From a bacterium (lineage in GTDB: Bacteria > Sumerlaeota > Sumerlaeia > MVZB01), in NCBI GenBank assembly GCA_021372575.1, contig JAJFUE010000157.1, forward strand, positions 1-32,351: 32,351 nucleotides of DNA, written 5' to 3'. The first letter of the stretch is position 1, and each line of letters starts with the position of its first letter. Below are positions 1 through 7,900 of the stretch, in pieces. The position numbers and the translations under genes are program-made. Under the pieces are notes generated by a model, which saw only the letters and a program-made list of their open reading frames with translations, had not been told where the DNA came from and ran no database searches.

Positions 1-1980
1 ACGCCTACGCCGACGCCCACGCCAACGCCTGATCCTCCAGTCCTCACCGGCGATTGCACGCCTTACCTCGGCACGCCGTGGCCCGTTTCGGGCCGTGTGG
101 AAGCCGAGCACTTCGACGACGGCGGCAAATACTTCGCCTACTACGACACGACCGACGGCAACGCCGATGGGCTCTCGTATCGCACCGGGGACGTGGATGT
201 CATCTACGGCACGGACGAGGACGGCAGCTTTGCGGTTGGTTACATTTACCCGACCGAATGGCTCAAATACACCGTGAGCGTCGCCACGGCCGGCCAGTAT
301 AAAATCCGCGCCCGCGTTGCATCGCCCTACGACAATCGCTATTTCACGATCGGGACCGAGAACTCGGTCACGACCGTGACCGTCTCCAACACAACCGGCT
401 TTAACACGTGGCAAACCGTCGTCTCGTCGGCGTCGATCACGCTGCCGGCCGGCGTCAAGACCCTCACGCTCAACGTCGGCCCCGGCCGCTTCAATCTGAA
501 CTGGATCGAATTCGTCAGCGTCACGCCTGAACCGACGCCCACGCCGACCCCAACCCCGACCCCAACCCCGACCCCCACTCCCACGCCGACGCCGACTCCG
601 GGCGGCACGAACTCCGTCACGGTTCCGCTCTACGACGGCGTCACGACAAGCCCGCTCGTGATCGTCGAGCGCACCGACGACCTGCCGCAGAACCAGTCGT
701 TGCACCTGCACATGGGTTATTCCGCCGAGCCGCGCCCGGCGCAGGGTCAGTCCATCGAGCTGCCCGGCAGCAAGTTCCCGCTCACGATGATCACCGCGGC
801 CGAGTGCGATCCCCAGATCAACTTCGGCGGCACGGGTCTGGACCGCGGGTATTTCCCCGGCTACAGCCGCTACCCGTGCGTCTCGCCCGACGGCAAATAC
901 GTGATCGCCTATTCGACCCAGGGCGGCTGTTCCACGGTGTGGGACCTCGCCAAGCTCAAGCGCATCCGTTACCCGCAGGTCAAGGTCGGCAGCAAATACT
1001 ACGACCTCGGCGAGACGAACCAGTTGCGCTGGGACTATTCGCAGCCCACGAAGCACGTCCTCGTCGCGGTGGTCAGGAACCTCGGCCTCGTCTATGAGGA
1101 CGTCGATAATCCGTCCGACGCCGGGCTTCTCCCGAACAGCCCGTCCGACGTCTCGAGCGACGATCACCAGGGCTCCTCCGAGCGCTTCATCTCGTTCCAG
1201 ACCACGACCTACAAGGGCCTTTACGACCTGCAAAAACGCGAAGTGAGCCCCTGCAAGTGGCCCGTCGGCGCGCAGCTCAACATCCCCGACGTCTTCAAGA
1301 ACTGGGCGCGCATCGAGCGCTGCCCCGGCGACGTCAGCACCAGCTATTTCTTCAACCTCGACTCCGCCGACCCGACGACGACCGACAGCGTGCTGACCCT
1401 GACCGGCACGCACGGCCACGAGGCATGGTGCATCGATTCCAAGGGCAACCCGTGCTGGTTCTACCAGGACAACAAGCTCGATGGATACGTCATGTATTCG
1501 CCGGTCGAGAAGAAAACCCAATGGGTCATCGGCATGAACCGCCTCGGCTACCCCAACTACCACCCGACTAGCATGTGGGACCTGAAAATGAAGGGCTGGA
1601 TGCTGCTATCGACCTATGACCCCGTCGAATACACGGCGCAGTGGACGGCCAACCAGTGGATCATGATCCAGCTCGACGCGCCGCACTTCGCCGGGCGCAT
1701 CGGCCACAACCAGACGCTGTCGTTCGAGAGCCTGACGGCCGGCAAGACGTATTTCGCCGAGGCCCACACCTCGATCAGCCCCGACGGGCGCTACCTCTAC
1801 ACCGGCACGAATTTCCATCGCGACACGCCGACGTCGGTGCCCCTGCTTGCGCTGGCGCGCCTCGACCTTGGAGCGGAGTACTTCGACCGGCTGAATTTCG
1901 CGGCGCAGAAGTTGCTCGCGTTGCCGCCCGGCCTCGAAGGCAAAAACGCCGCCGCCCCGGTCTGGCGCCGCTACGAGTGA
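1..1980 (+). CDS. Secreted CBM6-like / propeller-like protein, 5'-truncated
   Basis: The reading frame is open from base 1, so the true start lies upstream; 659 residues are visible. It opens with a Thr-Pro linker (TPTPTPTPTP), then a beta-sandwich module of about 130 residues (roughly residues 30-175) starting GRVEAEHFDDGG and ending near LNWIEFV, which looks like a CBM6/CBM35-type carbohydrate-binding module. A second Thr-Pro linker is encoded at about 525-600. The remaining roughly 460 residues are not a family I can name. They contain SPDGKY and SPDGRY turns, a GHEAW motif and many aromatic residues, which suggests a beta-propeller. Extracellular location and polysaccharide binding are inferred from the linker-CBM layout. 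No catalytic residues are identified. The repeated linker suggests more modules upstream. It could be a lyase-like propeller or a purely binding protein. Confidence 0.75.
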   Translation, partial: TPTPTPTPTPDPPVLTGDCTPYLGTPWPVSGRVEAEHFDDGGKYFAYYDTTDGNADGLSYRTGDVDVIYGTDEDGSFAVGYIYPTEWLKYTVSVATAGQYKIRARVASPYDNRYFTIGTENSVTTVTVSNTTGFNTWQTVVSSASITLPAGVKTLTLNVGPGRFNLNWIEFVSVTPEPTPTPTPTPTPTPTPTPTPTPTPGGTNSVTVPLYDGVTTSPLVIVERTDDLPQNQSLHLHMGYSAEPRPAQGQSIELPGSKFPLTMITAAECDPQINFGGTGLDRGYFPGYSRYPCVSPDGKYVIAYSTQGGCSTVWDLAKLKRIRYPQVKVGSKYYDLGETNQLRWDYSQPTKHVLVAVVRNLGLVYEDVDNPSDAGLLPNSPSDVSSDDHQGSSERFISFQTTTYKGLYDLQKREVSPCKWPVGAQLNIPDVFKNWARIERCPGDVSTSYFFNLDSADPTTTDSVLTLTGTHGHEAWCIDSKGNPCWFYQDNKLDGYVMYSPVEKKTQWVIGMNRLGYPNYHPTSMWDLKMKGWMLLSTYDPVEYTAQWTANQWIMIQLDAPHFAGRIGHNQTLSFESLTAGKTYFAEAHTSISPDGRYLYTGTNFHRDTPTSVPLLALARLDLGAEYFDRLNFAAQKLLALPPGLEGKNAAAPVWRRYE

Positions 1981-2049
1981 TGCCAGGTTGAACGTGTGCA
2001 TGCAGTAGCCCGAGCGTGAGCGAGGGACAACCTTTTCGATAACTATTTG

Positions 2050-2078
2050 CCAATGTGGGGCCGGCGCCTCGCCGGCGA
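2050..2078. repeat. GC-rich palindromic repeat, copy 1 (intergenic)
   Basis: This stretch begins CCAATGTGG and continues into a GCCGGCG...CGCCGGC palindrome. It matches the reverse complement of 21022-21051 at about 28 of 30 positions, including the non-palindromic CCAATGTGG flank, so the two are copies and not merely similar GC-rich hairpins. It lies between the stop of the CBM6 gene and the stop of the minus-strand FemAB-like gene, where it could also act as a terminator-like hairpin: it is followed by AT-rich sequence with a run of five T. Confidence 0.7.
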
Positions 2079-2099
2079 CCAGAATTTTTAAATATTTTC

Positions 2100-3179
2100 T
2101 CAGTTCGATTCGTCGTTGCGCGCGCGCTTCAGTTTGCCCGCCGCGGCCTGAAGCCACTGGGCCGACGCCAGCTTGAGCGGGCTCAGGCAGAGCTTGCAGC
2201 CCAGCGTGCGGTACACCTTCCCGCCGAAGCTGCGCTTGAAATTCGCGATGTTGTGCTGGCGCGGATCGTCAAAGTCGAGCGACCCCAGTTCGCACCAGCG
2301 CACCCCGCGCGACCGCATGTCCTCGAGGTCCTTGCCGATGAGCAGGTTGGTGGAGCCCTGCAACCTCCTCGGCCGCTCGTTGAAGATCATCCAGATGTAT
2401 TCGGAGAAATTCGTCCCCGCCCGCACGCACGCGGAGATGTAGCGGCCCTCGTGCTTGAGCGCCGATATCTTCACAAGGCCGCGCGCCGCGAAGCGGTCCC
2501 AGATGACCTCCATCGTGTGCCGCGAATAGGCCTCGGCCTGCTCGTCGGCGAACGTCTGCTTGTTCAGATCCTCGAGCGAGAGCCACGTCGCGCGGTCGCC
2601 GATCGCCTCCCATTCGGCCCCGGCCGACAGCGCCTTCTTGTAGCTGTTGCGGCACCGCCCCTCGAAGTTCGCGACCAGGTCGTCCGTCGCCTGCAGGTCG
2701 AGCAGCATCGTGAGGTTCGGCACGTCCTTGAAGCCCAGCTCGCGAAGCGGGTTCACCTCGTAAAAATCGAGCGCGTGCGTCTGGCCGATGAAATGCGGGA
2801 GGTTGACGCGAATTTCGTCGATCCCGCGCCGCGCGCATTCGCTTTGGGCCCACTCGGCGAACGCGCGCCAGAAATCGCGCCGCGTCTTGGGCGGCATGTC
2901 CGCGGCGGGCAGCGGCCCCCCGCGCAGCGACGTTCCCGTCACCATCGCCCGGAACCGGAACACCCGCGCCACCCCGTATTCGACCAGAAACAGCGGCACG
3001 ACGCCGATCACCTGGCCGCGGGTGTCGAGCACCAGATGCGACGCCGACTCGTGCCCGAGCGACGCCTCGAAGTCGATGTGCGCAAGGTCGTGCCCCACCC
3101 ACGCGTGCGGATTCCCGGCCACGAACCGATCCCAATCGGCCCGCCGCGCCTGATCAAGGGGAATGAATTTAAATTCCAT
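2100..3179 (-). CDS. FemAB/GNAT-fold acyltransferase-like protein
   Basis: A 359-residue protein starting MEFKFIPLDQ. It resembles the FemAB-like GNAT-fold proteins (peptidoglycan bridge or exopolysaccharide-associated aminoacyl/acyltransferases). An N-terminal half reads HASHLVLDTRG-type 'convert to Val-Val-Pro-Leu' sequence (GQVIGVVPLFLV). The C-terminal half has the typical pattern LLIGKDLEDMRSRGVRWCEL and NFKRSFGG near the end, where the second GNAT fold usually finishes. Upstream in-frame starts exist, but the ATG at 3179 gives the natural domain start. No partner glycan genes are adjacent, so the substrate is unknown. Its 3' end faces the CBM6 gene. Confidence is good for the fold and low for the reaction. 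Confidence 0.75.
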   Translation of the reverse strand: MEFKFIPLDQARRADWDRFVAGNPHAWVGHDLAHIDFEASLGHESASHLVLDTRGQVIGVVPLFLVEYGVARVFRFRAMVTGTSLRGGPLPAADMPPKTRRDFWRAFAEWAQSECARRGIDEIRVNLPHFIGQTHALDFYEVNPLRELGFKDVPNLTMLLDLQATDDLVANFEGRCRNSYKKALSAGAEWEAIGDRATWLSLEDLNKQTFADEQAEAYSRHTMEVIWDRFAARGLVKISALKHEGRYISACVRAGTNFSEYIWMIFNERPRRLQGSTNLLIGKDLEDMRSRGVRWCELGSLDFDDPRQHNIANFKRSFGGKVYRTLGCKLCLSPLKLASAQWLQAAAGKLKRARNDESN

Positions 3180-3311
3180 GTTCACCACGCAACGTATGTG
3201 CTCGTAATCGTAATCGAACCAAACATCGCCCAAAATCTTATCGGTTTTTGCAGGTTGAAGCTATACGAAAGCCGTCGCCAAATCCGCGGCATCACAAGGG
3301 TCGGTTAAACT

Positions 3312-3350
3312 ATTTCGTGTATTTCGTCCGCATTTCGTGTATTTCGTGTG
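3312..3350. repeat. TTTCGTG-type short tandem repeat
   Basis: Four imperfect copies of ATTTCGTGT lie just before the GNAT gene at 3364 and between two divergent genes. Related TTTCGTG/CACGAAA arrays occur at 10249-10275, 12937-13073, 17100-17133 and 30554-30581, always between genes. The period is 8-11 nt. No known function is assigned. Confidence 0.7.
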
Positions 3351-3363
3351 TGAAGAATTTTGT

Positions 3364-3915
3364 ATGACCGATGCCAACGCCGCCACATCCATCGAAATCG
3401 TTCCGGGCAGTCCGAGCCACTGGCCCGCGCTGGCCCGCATCATCCGCCGTGACCTGAGCATGGAGCCCGGCCAGATCAGCTATTACCTGCGCCACTACAT
3501 GCCCGGGACGGCCGTCGCCCTCGTCGATGGCCGGACCGCCGGCTGCTACGTGTTCTACGAAGTTCCGCGGCCGCAGGTCGCCTGGCTCGGCATCATCGTC
3601 GTGGATGGGGCGTTCCAAAGCTGCGGCGTCGGACGCAGGCTCGTCGAGCATCTCGAGCGCCGGGCCGCCGCCGACGGATTCTCGGCGATCGAGATGAGCG
3701 TCGATCCGGACAACGCCGGCGCGCAGCGCTTCTACGAGCGCCACGGCTACAACCGCCTCGACCGCCCCGGCGACCGGCTGACCTACGCCAAGTCGATCAC
3801 CCCCACGGCCCCCCGGCAAACGGGCAATGCGTTGGCCAGGTTCATCCACTGGCTCAAATGCCGGACCATCTGGCGCCTGCGCTACGCGCTCACGATCGGC
3901 AACAACCTCGATTAG
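3364..3915 (+). CDS. GNAT family N-acetyltransferase
   Basis: A 183-residue protein beginning MTDANAATSIEIV. The central acetyl-CoA-binding motif A is visible as VDGAFQSCGVGRRLVEHLE (Q-x-x-G-x-G), followed by an asparagine-containing strand (DPDNAGAQRFYERHGY), as in RimI-like enzymes. A basic C-terminal tail of about 40 residues extends beyond the GNAT domain. I chose the ATG at 3364 because the upstream in-frame ATG at 3337 lies inside the TTTCGTG repeat and has no domain sequence. The acceptor substrate is unknown. The stop codon overlaps the stop codon of the convergent sigma-54 activator gene (shared bases 3913-3914). Confidence 0.85.
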   Translation: MTDANAATSIEIVPGSPSHWPALARIIRRDLSMEPGQISYYLRHYMPGTAVALVDGRTAGCYVFYEVPRPQVAWLGIIVVDGAFQSCGVGRRLVEHLERRAAADGFSAIEMSVDPDNAGAQRFYERHGYNRLDRPGDRLTYAKSITPTAPRQTGNALARFIHWLKCRTIWRLRYALTIGNNLD

Positions 3916-5477
3916 ACCGGCTTTTGCCTGCCGAAGGTTTTGACGCATTCCTTGTCCAGGCGCTGCTTGACCGTGCGGTGATCGACGCCGAGCCGCCGCG
4001 CCGTCTCCTGGTACGACCCGCACTCCGCATACACCAGGCTGCAATATTTTGCCAGCAGCTCCTCGATGGTCAGTTTTCCTTCGGTGACGGCCCTCCCCAA
4101 CGCCTCCCTTGCATTCTCATTCGTCCGATCCTCCGCCACCGCCGGCCGGTACTGCCGCCGGATCATCAGGTTGCGCACGCACTGCTCGAGCTCCCGGAAA
4201 TTGCCCGACCACGCATAATCCTCGGGCAGGTTCGTGCGGATCCAGCCTTCGACCTCGCCGGTGAAATCGGCCAGTTCGTCGGCCGGCACGAGCCGCCGCG
4301 CGATGAACGCCACGAAGGCGCCCAGGTCCTTCGGCGCGTCGTCGAGCTGCTCGCGCAACGTCGGCGTGCGCAACTGGTCGGCGCACAGCCGGTAATACAG
4401 GTCCTCGCGGAACCGCCCCTCCTGCATCATCCGCCCCAGGTCGCGGTGCGTGGCCGTGATGACCTTGCCCTGGAACCGCAGCGGCCGGGTCTCGCCGATG
4501 CGCTGGAACGCGCGCGTCTGCAGGACGCGCAGCAGCTTGACCTGGATCCCCGTGTCCAGTTCCCCGATTTCGTCGAGGAACACCGCGCCGTGCGGCGGAC
4601 AGACTTCGAACCACCCGCGATGGTCCTCCATCGCGCCCGTGAACGCGCCGCGCCGATGGCCGAACAGTTCCGACTCGATCAGCGTCGGCGCCAGCGCGCC
4701 GATGTTGACGGGGTGAAACGCCTCGATGAAATCCTCGCTGAAGGCGCGGGTCTTCGGGTCGAACGGGATGTAGCGCGCCATGCCGATCGCGCGCGCGACC
4801 AGCTCCTTGCCGCTGCCGGTCGGCCCGGTGATGAGGCTCGGGATGTCGCCCATGGCCTCGAATATGCCGCGCCGGTAGCGCCGCATGTTGTGCGTGAAGA
4901 TCGACTCCCACGCCGCCCCGCGCAGCATCGCCATCGGCCGCGACGACCCGATCAGGTAATGGAACAGCAAATGGAACGCGCGCCGGATTTGGAAGAATGC
5001 CGCGAACGTGTGCGCCGCCGGATCGAATCCCGCCGGCGCCAACCCCGCCAGCCTGTCGCCGAACACTCCGCCCAACTCGCGCGCGAACTCCGCGAAAAAA
5101 TCGAGCTGCCGGGGCGCGCGCCCGTCGCCGAGCGCCGCCCGAATGATCTCCGAAAAACGGTGCATGGAACGGTGATACAGCACGAACAGCGCGAGGTCCT
5201 CGTACAGCCGCCAATCCGATTCCGTAATCCGCGCTCCGCGACGCCGTTCGCGATTCAGCGACTCCATGAGCGCCGCGGCCTTCGCGGTCAGCGGCCCCAG
5301 GTTCGGGTTGTTCCGTTCGGCATCGGCGTGGTTGGGCAGGATGGCCGAGGGGGCGCGGTAGGCGTCGCCCAGTGCCTCACGCTCGGCGTCGGCCCGCTCG
5401 GGCCGGAACGGATTGGCATGCGCGACGCGCGAGACCGCCTGCGCGAACCGTTTTTGGGTGGGGGAGAAGAAAGCCAT
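3912..5477 (-). CDS. Sigma-54-dependent transcriptional activator (enhancer-binding protein)
   Basis: A 521-residue bacterial enhancer-binding protein. It hydrolyses ATP to open promoters bound by sigma-54 RNA polymerase. Walker A GPTGSGKE is at about 218-225, the sigma-54 contact loop GAFTGA at 277-282, Walker B GAVFLDEIGEL near 297-307, an arginine-finger region FREDLYYRL near 357, and a Fis-type helix-turn-helix (YQETARRLGVDHRTVKQRL) at about 489-507. The first 205 or so residues contain no REC, GAF or PAS signature that I can see, so the input signal is unknown. The ATG at 5477 has a good upstream AGGAG; an in-frame ATG at 5501 lacks one. It is divergent from the VIT-vWA gene, whose upstream region holds a sigma-54-like promoter, suggesting it regulates that operon. 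Confidence 0.93.
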   Translation of the reverse strand: MAFFSPTQKRFAQAVSRVAHANPFRPERADAEREALGDAYRAPSAILPNHADAERNNPNLGPLTAKAAALMESLNRERRRGARITESDWRLYEDLALFVLYHRSMHRFSEIIRAALGDGRAPRQLDFFAEFARELGGVFGDRLAGLAPAGFDPAAHTFAAFFQIRRAFHLLFHYLIGSSRPMAMLRGAAWESIFTHNMRRYRRGIFEAMGDIPSLITGPTGSGKELVARAIGMARYIPFDPKTRAFSEDFIEAFHPVNIGALAPTLIESELFGHRRGAFTGAMEDHRGWFEVCPPHGAVFLDEIGELDTGIQVKLLRVLQTRAFQRIGETRPLRFQGKVITATHRDLGRMMQEGRFREDLYYRLCADQLRTPTLREQLDDAPKDLGAFVAFIARRLVPADELADFTGEVEGWIRTNLPEDYAWSGNFRELEQCVRNLMIRRQYRPAVAEDRTNENAREALGRAVTEGKLTIEELLAKYCSLVYAECGSYQETARRLGVDHRTVKQRLDKECVKTFGRQKPV

Positions 5478-5505
5478 CGTTTGCTCCTGTACCGAATTCA
5501 AGGAC

Positions 5506-5584
5506 GGAATTCCTGTTCGGAGTTCAAACTTTAGTTTGCCGATTCAAAGAGCAAGCTGAAGCTTGAACTCCTGACAGAAATTCC
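5506..5584. repeat. Full-length inverted dispersed repeat (two 34-bp arms)
   Basis: Left arm 5506-5539 and right arm 5551-5584 are inverted copies (28 of 34 positions identical) separated by 11 nt. Each arm starts GGAATT at its outer edge and carries an internal mini-hairpin: CAAACTTTAGTTTG in the left arm and, read in the same sense, CAAGCTTCAGCTTG in the right arm. The two changes in the stem compensate each other. Single arms occur at 14397-14430, 17047-17080 and 20451-20484. The element sits between the sigma-54 activator gene and the VIT-vWA gene. Confidence 0.85.
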
Positions 5585-5609
5585 ATCCTCGCGATTGAAT
5601 GGGCGGCAC

Positions 5610-5670
5610 GCATGTGCATGCAAAAAATGTCATAGTATATACAAAAAAAGTCAACATGAATCACATCATG
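5610..5670. promoter_or_regulatory. Possible activator-binding dyads in the 5478-5799 intergenic region
   Basis: The 322-bp divergent region between 5477 and 5800 holds the inverted repeat above, this AT-rich segment and a sigma-54-like promoter. Two CATG-centred dyads occur here: GCATGTGCATGC at 5610-5621 and CATGA-N6-TCATG at 5655-5670. They lie roughly 90-150 bp upstream of the predicted start of transcription, a usual distance for enhancer sites of sigma-54 activators. Assignment is by position and symmetry only. Confidence 0.3.
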
Positions 5671-5729
5671 CCAGCCCGTCAAATACGTATATATCTTATC
5701 AATATTGAAGTTAACAGTATCCCGCCCGG

Positions 5730-5746
5730 TTGGCCCGCTCTTCGCT
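5730..5746 (+). promoter_or_regulatory. Candidate sigma-54 (-24/-12) promoter of the VIT-vWA gene
   Basis: TTGGCCCGCTCTTCGCT matches the sigma-54 consensus TTGGCACG-N4-TTGCT with two differences. The invariant GG (5732-5733) and GC (5744-5745) have the exact 10-nt spacing. Transcription would start near 5757, leaving a short leader before the ATG at 5800. The neighbouring divergent gene encodes a sigma-54 activator, which strengthens the call. Confidence 0.5.
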
Positions 5747-5799
5747 CTGGCTTTTCCCGTCGGGCGTCACGCCCGCAATCCTTCGACGGAGAGCAGACC

Positions 5800-7800
5800 A
5801 TGAAACGCATCATCCCCATCCTGATCGCCGGCATCCTCCTCGCCGCGCAGGCTTTGGCCGCGGGCACGCTCACGCCCGTCGGCGCCGATTATGCCCCGAT
5901 CCAGATCATGGACCACCACCTGGACGTGGTCATCAACAACGGCTTTGCGCGCACCGAGGTCACGCAAACGTTCTCGAACCCCAACGACAAGGCCCTCGAG
6001 GCCATTTATTCGTTCCCGCTCCCCAAGAGCGCCTCACTGTCCGAGGTCACGATCACGATCGGCGAAACAAAAATGGACGGCGAGGTCGTCGAGGCCCAAA
6101 AAGCCAAGCAGATCTATGAGGAGGAACGCGATCAGGGCCGCGATGCCGGCCTGACGACCAAGAACGAATACAAGACGTTCGAGTTTCGCGTTGCGCGCAT
6201 TCAGCCCCATGCCGAAATAAAGATTCGCTTCCTTTACTACCAGCCGCTGCCGATCGACACCGGCGTCGGCCGCTACGTGTATCCGCTTCAGGAAGGCGGG
6301 GTTGATGAGCAGGCCCTGGCGTTCTGGACGACGAACGACAAGATCTCGTCGGGCACGTTGTCGGTCGATCTCGAGCTCAAGAGCGCGTGGCCGATCGACA
6401 AGGCGCGCGTTCCCGGCCTCGACCAGGACACGAGCATCACGCGCATCGACGACGGCCACTACAAGGTGCATTTCGAAAAAGCCGGCGCCGCGCTCAACCG
6501 CGATTTCGTCTTCTACTACATGCTCAAGCCGAACCTGCCCGGCCGCGTCGAACTGCTGACGTTCCGCGACAAGGCCGACGCCAACGGCACGTTCATGATG
6601 GTCCTCACGCCGGGCCTGGACCTCAAGCCGCTCACCAACGGCAGCGATTACCTGTTCGTGCTCGACATCTCGGGCAGCATGGACAGCAAACTGGCGACGC
6701 TCGCGCGCGGTGTGAACCAGGCCCTCGGCAAGCTCAGCGCCAGGGATCGCTTCATGATCGTCACGTTCAACGACCGCGCGAAGCAACTCACAAGCGGCTG
6801 GACGGTCGCGTCGCCCGAGAACGTGAAGGCCGCCGCCGACCAGGTTTCGCAAATCAAATCCGGCGGCAGCACCAACATGTACGAAGGCGTCGAGCTCGGT
6901 CTCAAGAGCCTCGATGCCGACCGCGCGACCTGTTTCATCCTCGTCACCGACGGCGTGACCAACACGGGCGTGCTCGAGCCGGCCGCGTTCCACAAGCTCA
7001 TGAAGGCCTACGACGTGCGCTTCTTCGGGTTCCTGCTGGGCAACAGCGGCAACTGGCCGCTCATGCGCACGCTGTGCGACGCCAGCGGCGGCTACCTCAA
7101 GGAAGTCTCCAACGACGACGACATCATCGGCCAGATCCTGCTCGCCAAGGAAAAGATCGTGAACGAGTGCCTGCACGACGCCAGCTTGTCGATCGACGGC
7201 GTCAAGGTCTCGGGCACGACCGACCTGTTCATCAACAAGATCTACTACGGCCAGCAGCTCGTGTTCTTCGGCCGCTACGAGGGCGCGGGCAAGGCGCGCT
7301 TGACGCTCAAGGCCCGCAAGACAGGCCAGGACCTGACCTACTCGACCGAGGTCGATTTCCCGGCCGCCAACCCCGACAACCCCGAGCTCGAGCGCTTGTG
7401 GGCGCTCAACCAGATCGAGCAGGTCCAACTCGCGCAGGACATCGGCAAGATGAACGCCGACGAGGCGAGGGGAGCCATCGTGAACCTCGGCCTGCAATAC
7501 CAGCTCGTGACCGACCACACCTCGATGCTGATCCTCAGCGACCAGAAGTTCCAGGAGAAGGGGATCAATCGCCTGAACCAGCAGATGATTGCGCGCGAGC
7601 GTGACGCGCGCATCCGCCAGGCGCAGGGCGGTGGCCAGATCGTGCAGGCCGACAAGTCGCAGCCGATGTTCAACATGCCGGCCCCGTCGCTTGGCCACGG
7701 CGGCGGCGTGTTGGATCCGCTCACCGTGGCGTTCATGTTGTCTGCCTCCGCAGCCGCGTTGGCCACCCGACGCCGCCGCAACCGCCGCGAAGACCGTTGA
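5800..7800 (+). CDS. VIT and vWA domain protein with GlyGly-CTERM-like sorting tail
   Basis: A 666-residue exported protein. An N-terminal signal peptide (MKRIIPILIAGILLAAQALA) precedes a VIT domain (about 25-155; ALEAIYSFPLPKSASLSEV and EEAxxIYEEE-like region) and a von Willebrand A domain with the MIDAS motif DISGSM near 288-293 and TDGVTNTG. A C-terminal domain of about 170 residues follows. The last residues read GHGGGVLD, a hydrophobic stretch, then RRRRNRRE: glycine-rich, transmembrane, then basic. This is the layout of GlyGly-CTERM signals recognised by rhombosortase, which is what the next gene appears to encode. The ATG at 5800 follows a GGAGAG. In other bacteria similar VIT-vWA proteins are paired with dedicated sortases. 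Surface location and metal-dependent ligand binding are inferred. Confidence 0.9.
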   Translation: MKRIIPILIAGILLAAQALAAGTLTPVGADYAPIQIMDHHLDVVINNGFARTEVTQTFSNPNDKALEAIYSFPLPKSASLSEVTITIGETKMDGEVVEAQKAKQIYEEERDQGRDAGLTTKNEYKTFEFRVARIQPHAEIKIRFLYYQPLPIDTGVGRYVYPLQEGGVDEQALAFWTTNDKISSGTLSVDLELKSAWPIDKARVPGLDQDTSITRIDDGHYKVHFEKAGAALNRDFVFYYMLKPNLPGRVELLTFRDKADANGTFMMVLTPGLDLKPLTNGSDYLFVLDISGSMDSKLATLARGVNQALGKLSARDRFMIVTFNDRAKQLTSGWTVASPENVKAAADQVSQIKSGGSTNMYEGVELGLKSLDADRATCFILVTDGVTNTGVLEPAAFHKLMKAYDVRFFGFLLGNSGNWPLMRTLCDASGGYLKEVSNDDDIIGQILLAKEKIVNECLHDASLSIDGVKVSGTTDLFINKIYYGQQLVFFGRYEGAGKARLTLKARKTGQDLTYSTEVDFPAANPDNPELERLWALNQIEQVQLAQDIGKMNADEARGAIVNLGLQYQLVTDHTSMLILSDQKFQEKGINRLNQQMIARERDARIRQAQGGGQIVQADKSQPMFNMPAPSLGHGGGVLDPLTVAFMLSASAAALATRRRRNRREDR

Positions 7801-7816
7801 ACCCTTCGCGGCACGG

Positions 7817-7855
7817 CCGGGGAATCGGTCCCACCCCCGATTCCCCGGTCTTTTC
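7817..7855 (+). terminator. Intrinsic terminator or attenuator between VIT-vWA gene and rhombosortase
   Basis: A perfect 12-bp stem (CCGGGGAATCGG at 7817-7828 with CCGATTCCCCGG at 7837-7848), an 8-nt loop, then TCTTTTC. It starts 17 bp after the VIT-vWA stop. It would make the protease either a read-through product or the product of its own promoter, giving more target than enzyme. Confidence 0.7.
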
Positions 7856-7900
7856 AATCGTGCTCGCGCTCGTAATCGTCGTTGTAATCGGGAGCCGATC

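Noticed and set aside
339-620. A minus-strand frame with a (GV)n repeat
   Set aside because: It is the antisense of the Thr-Pro linker codons in the CBM6 gene.
3201-3216. CGTAATCGTAATCG hexamer-like repeat, echoed at 7869-7890
   Set aside because: Only two or three units at each site, too short to separate from chance.
3858-5534. Long open frames antisense to real genes, including 3858-5534 and others at 2055-3308, 6034-7902, 10622-12928 and 23066-24856
   Set aside because: They are mirror frames of GC-rich coding sequence, rich in Arg/Ala/Gly with no domains, and lie fully opposite genes with clear motifs.
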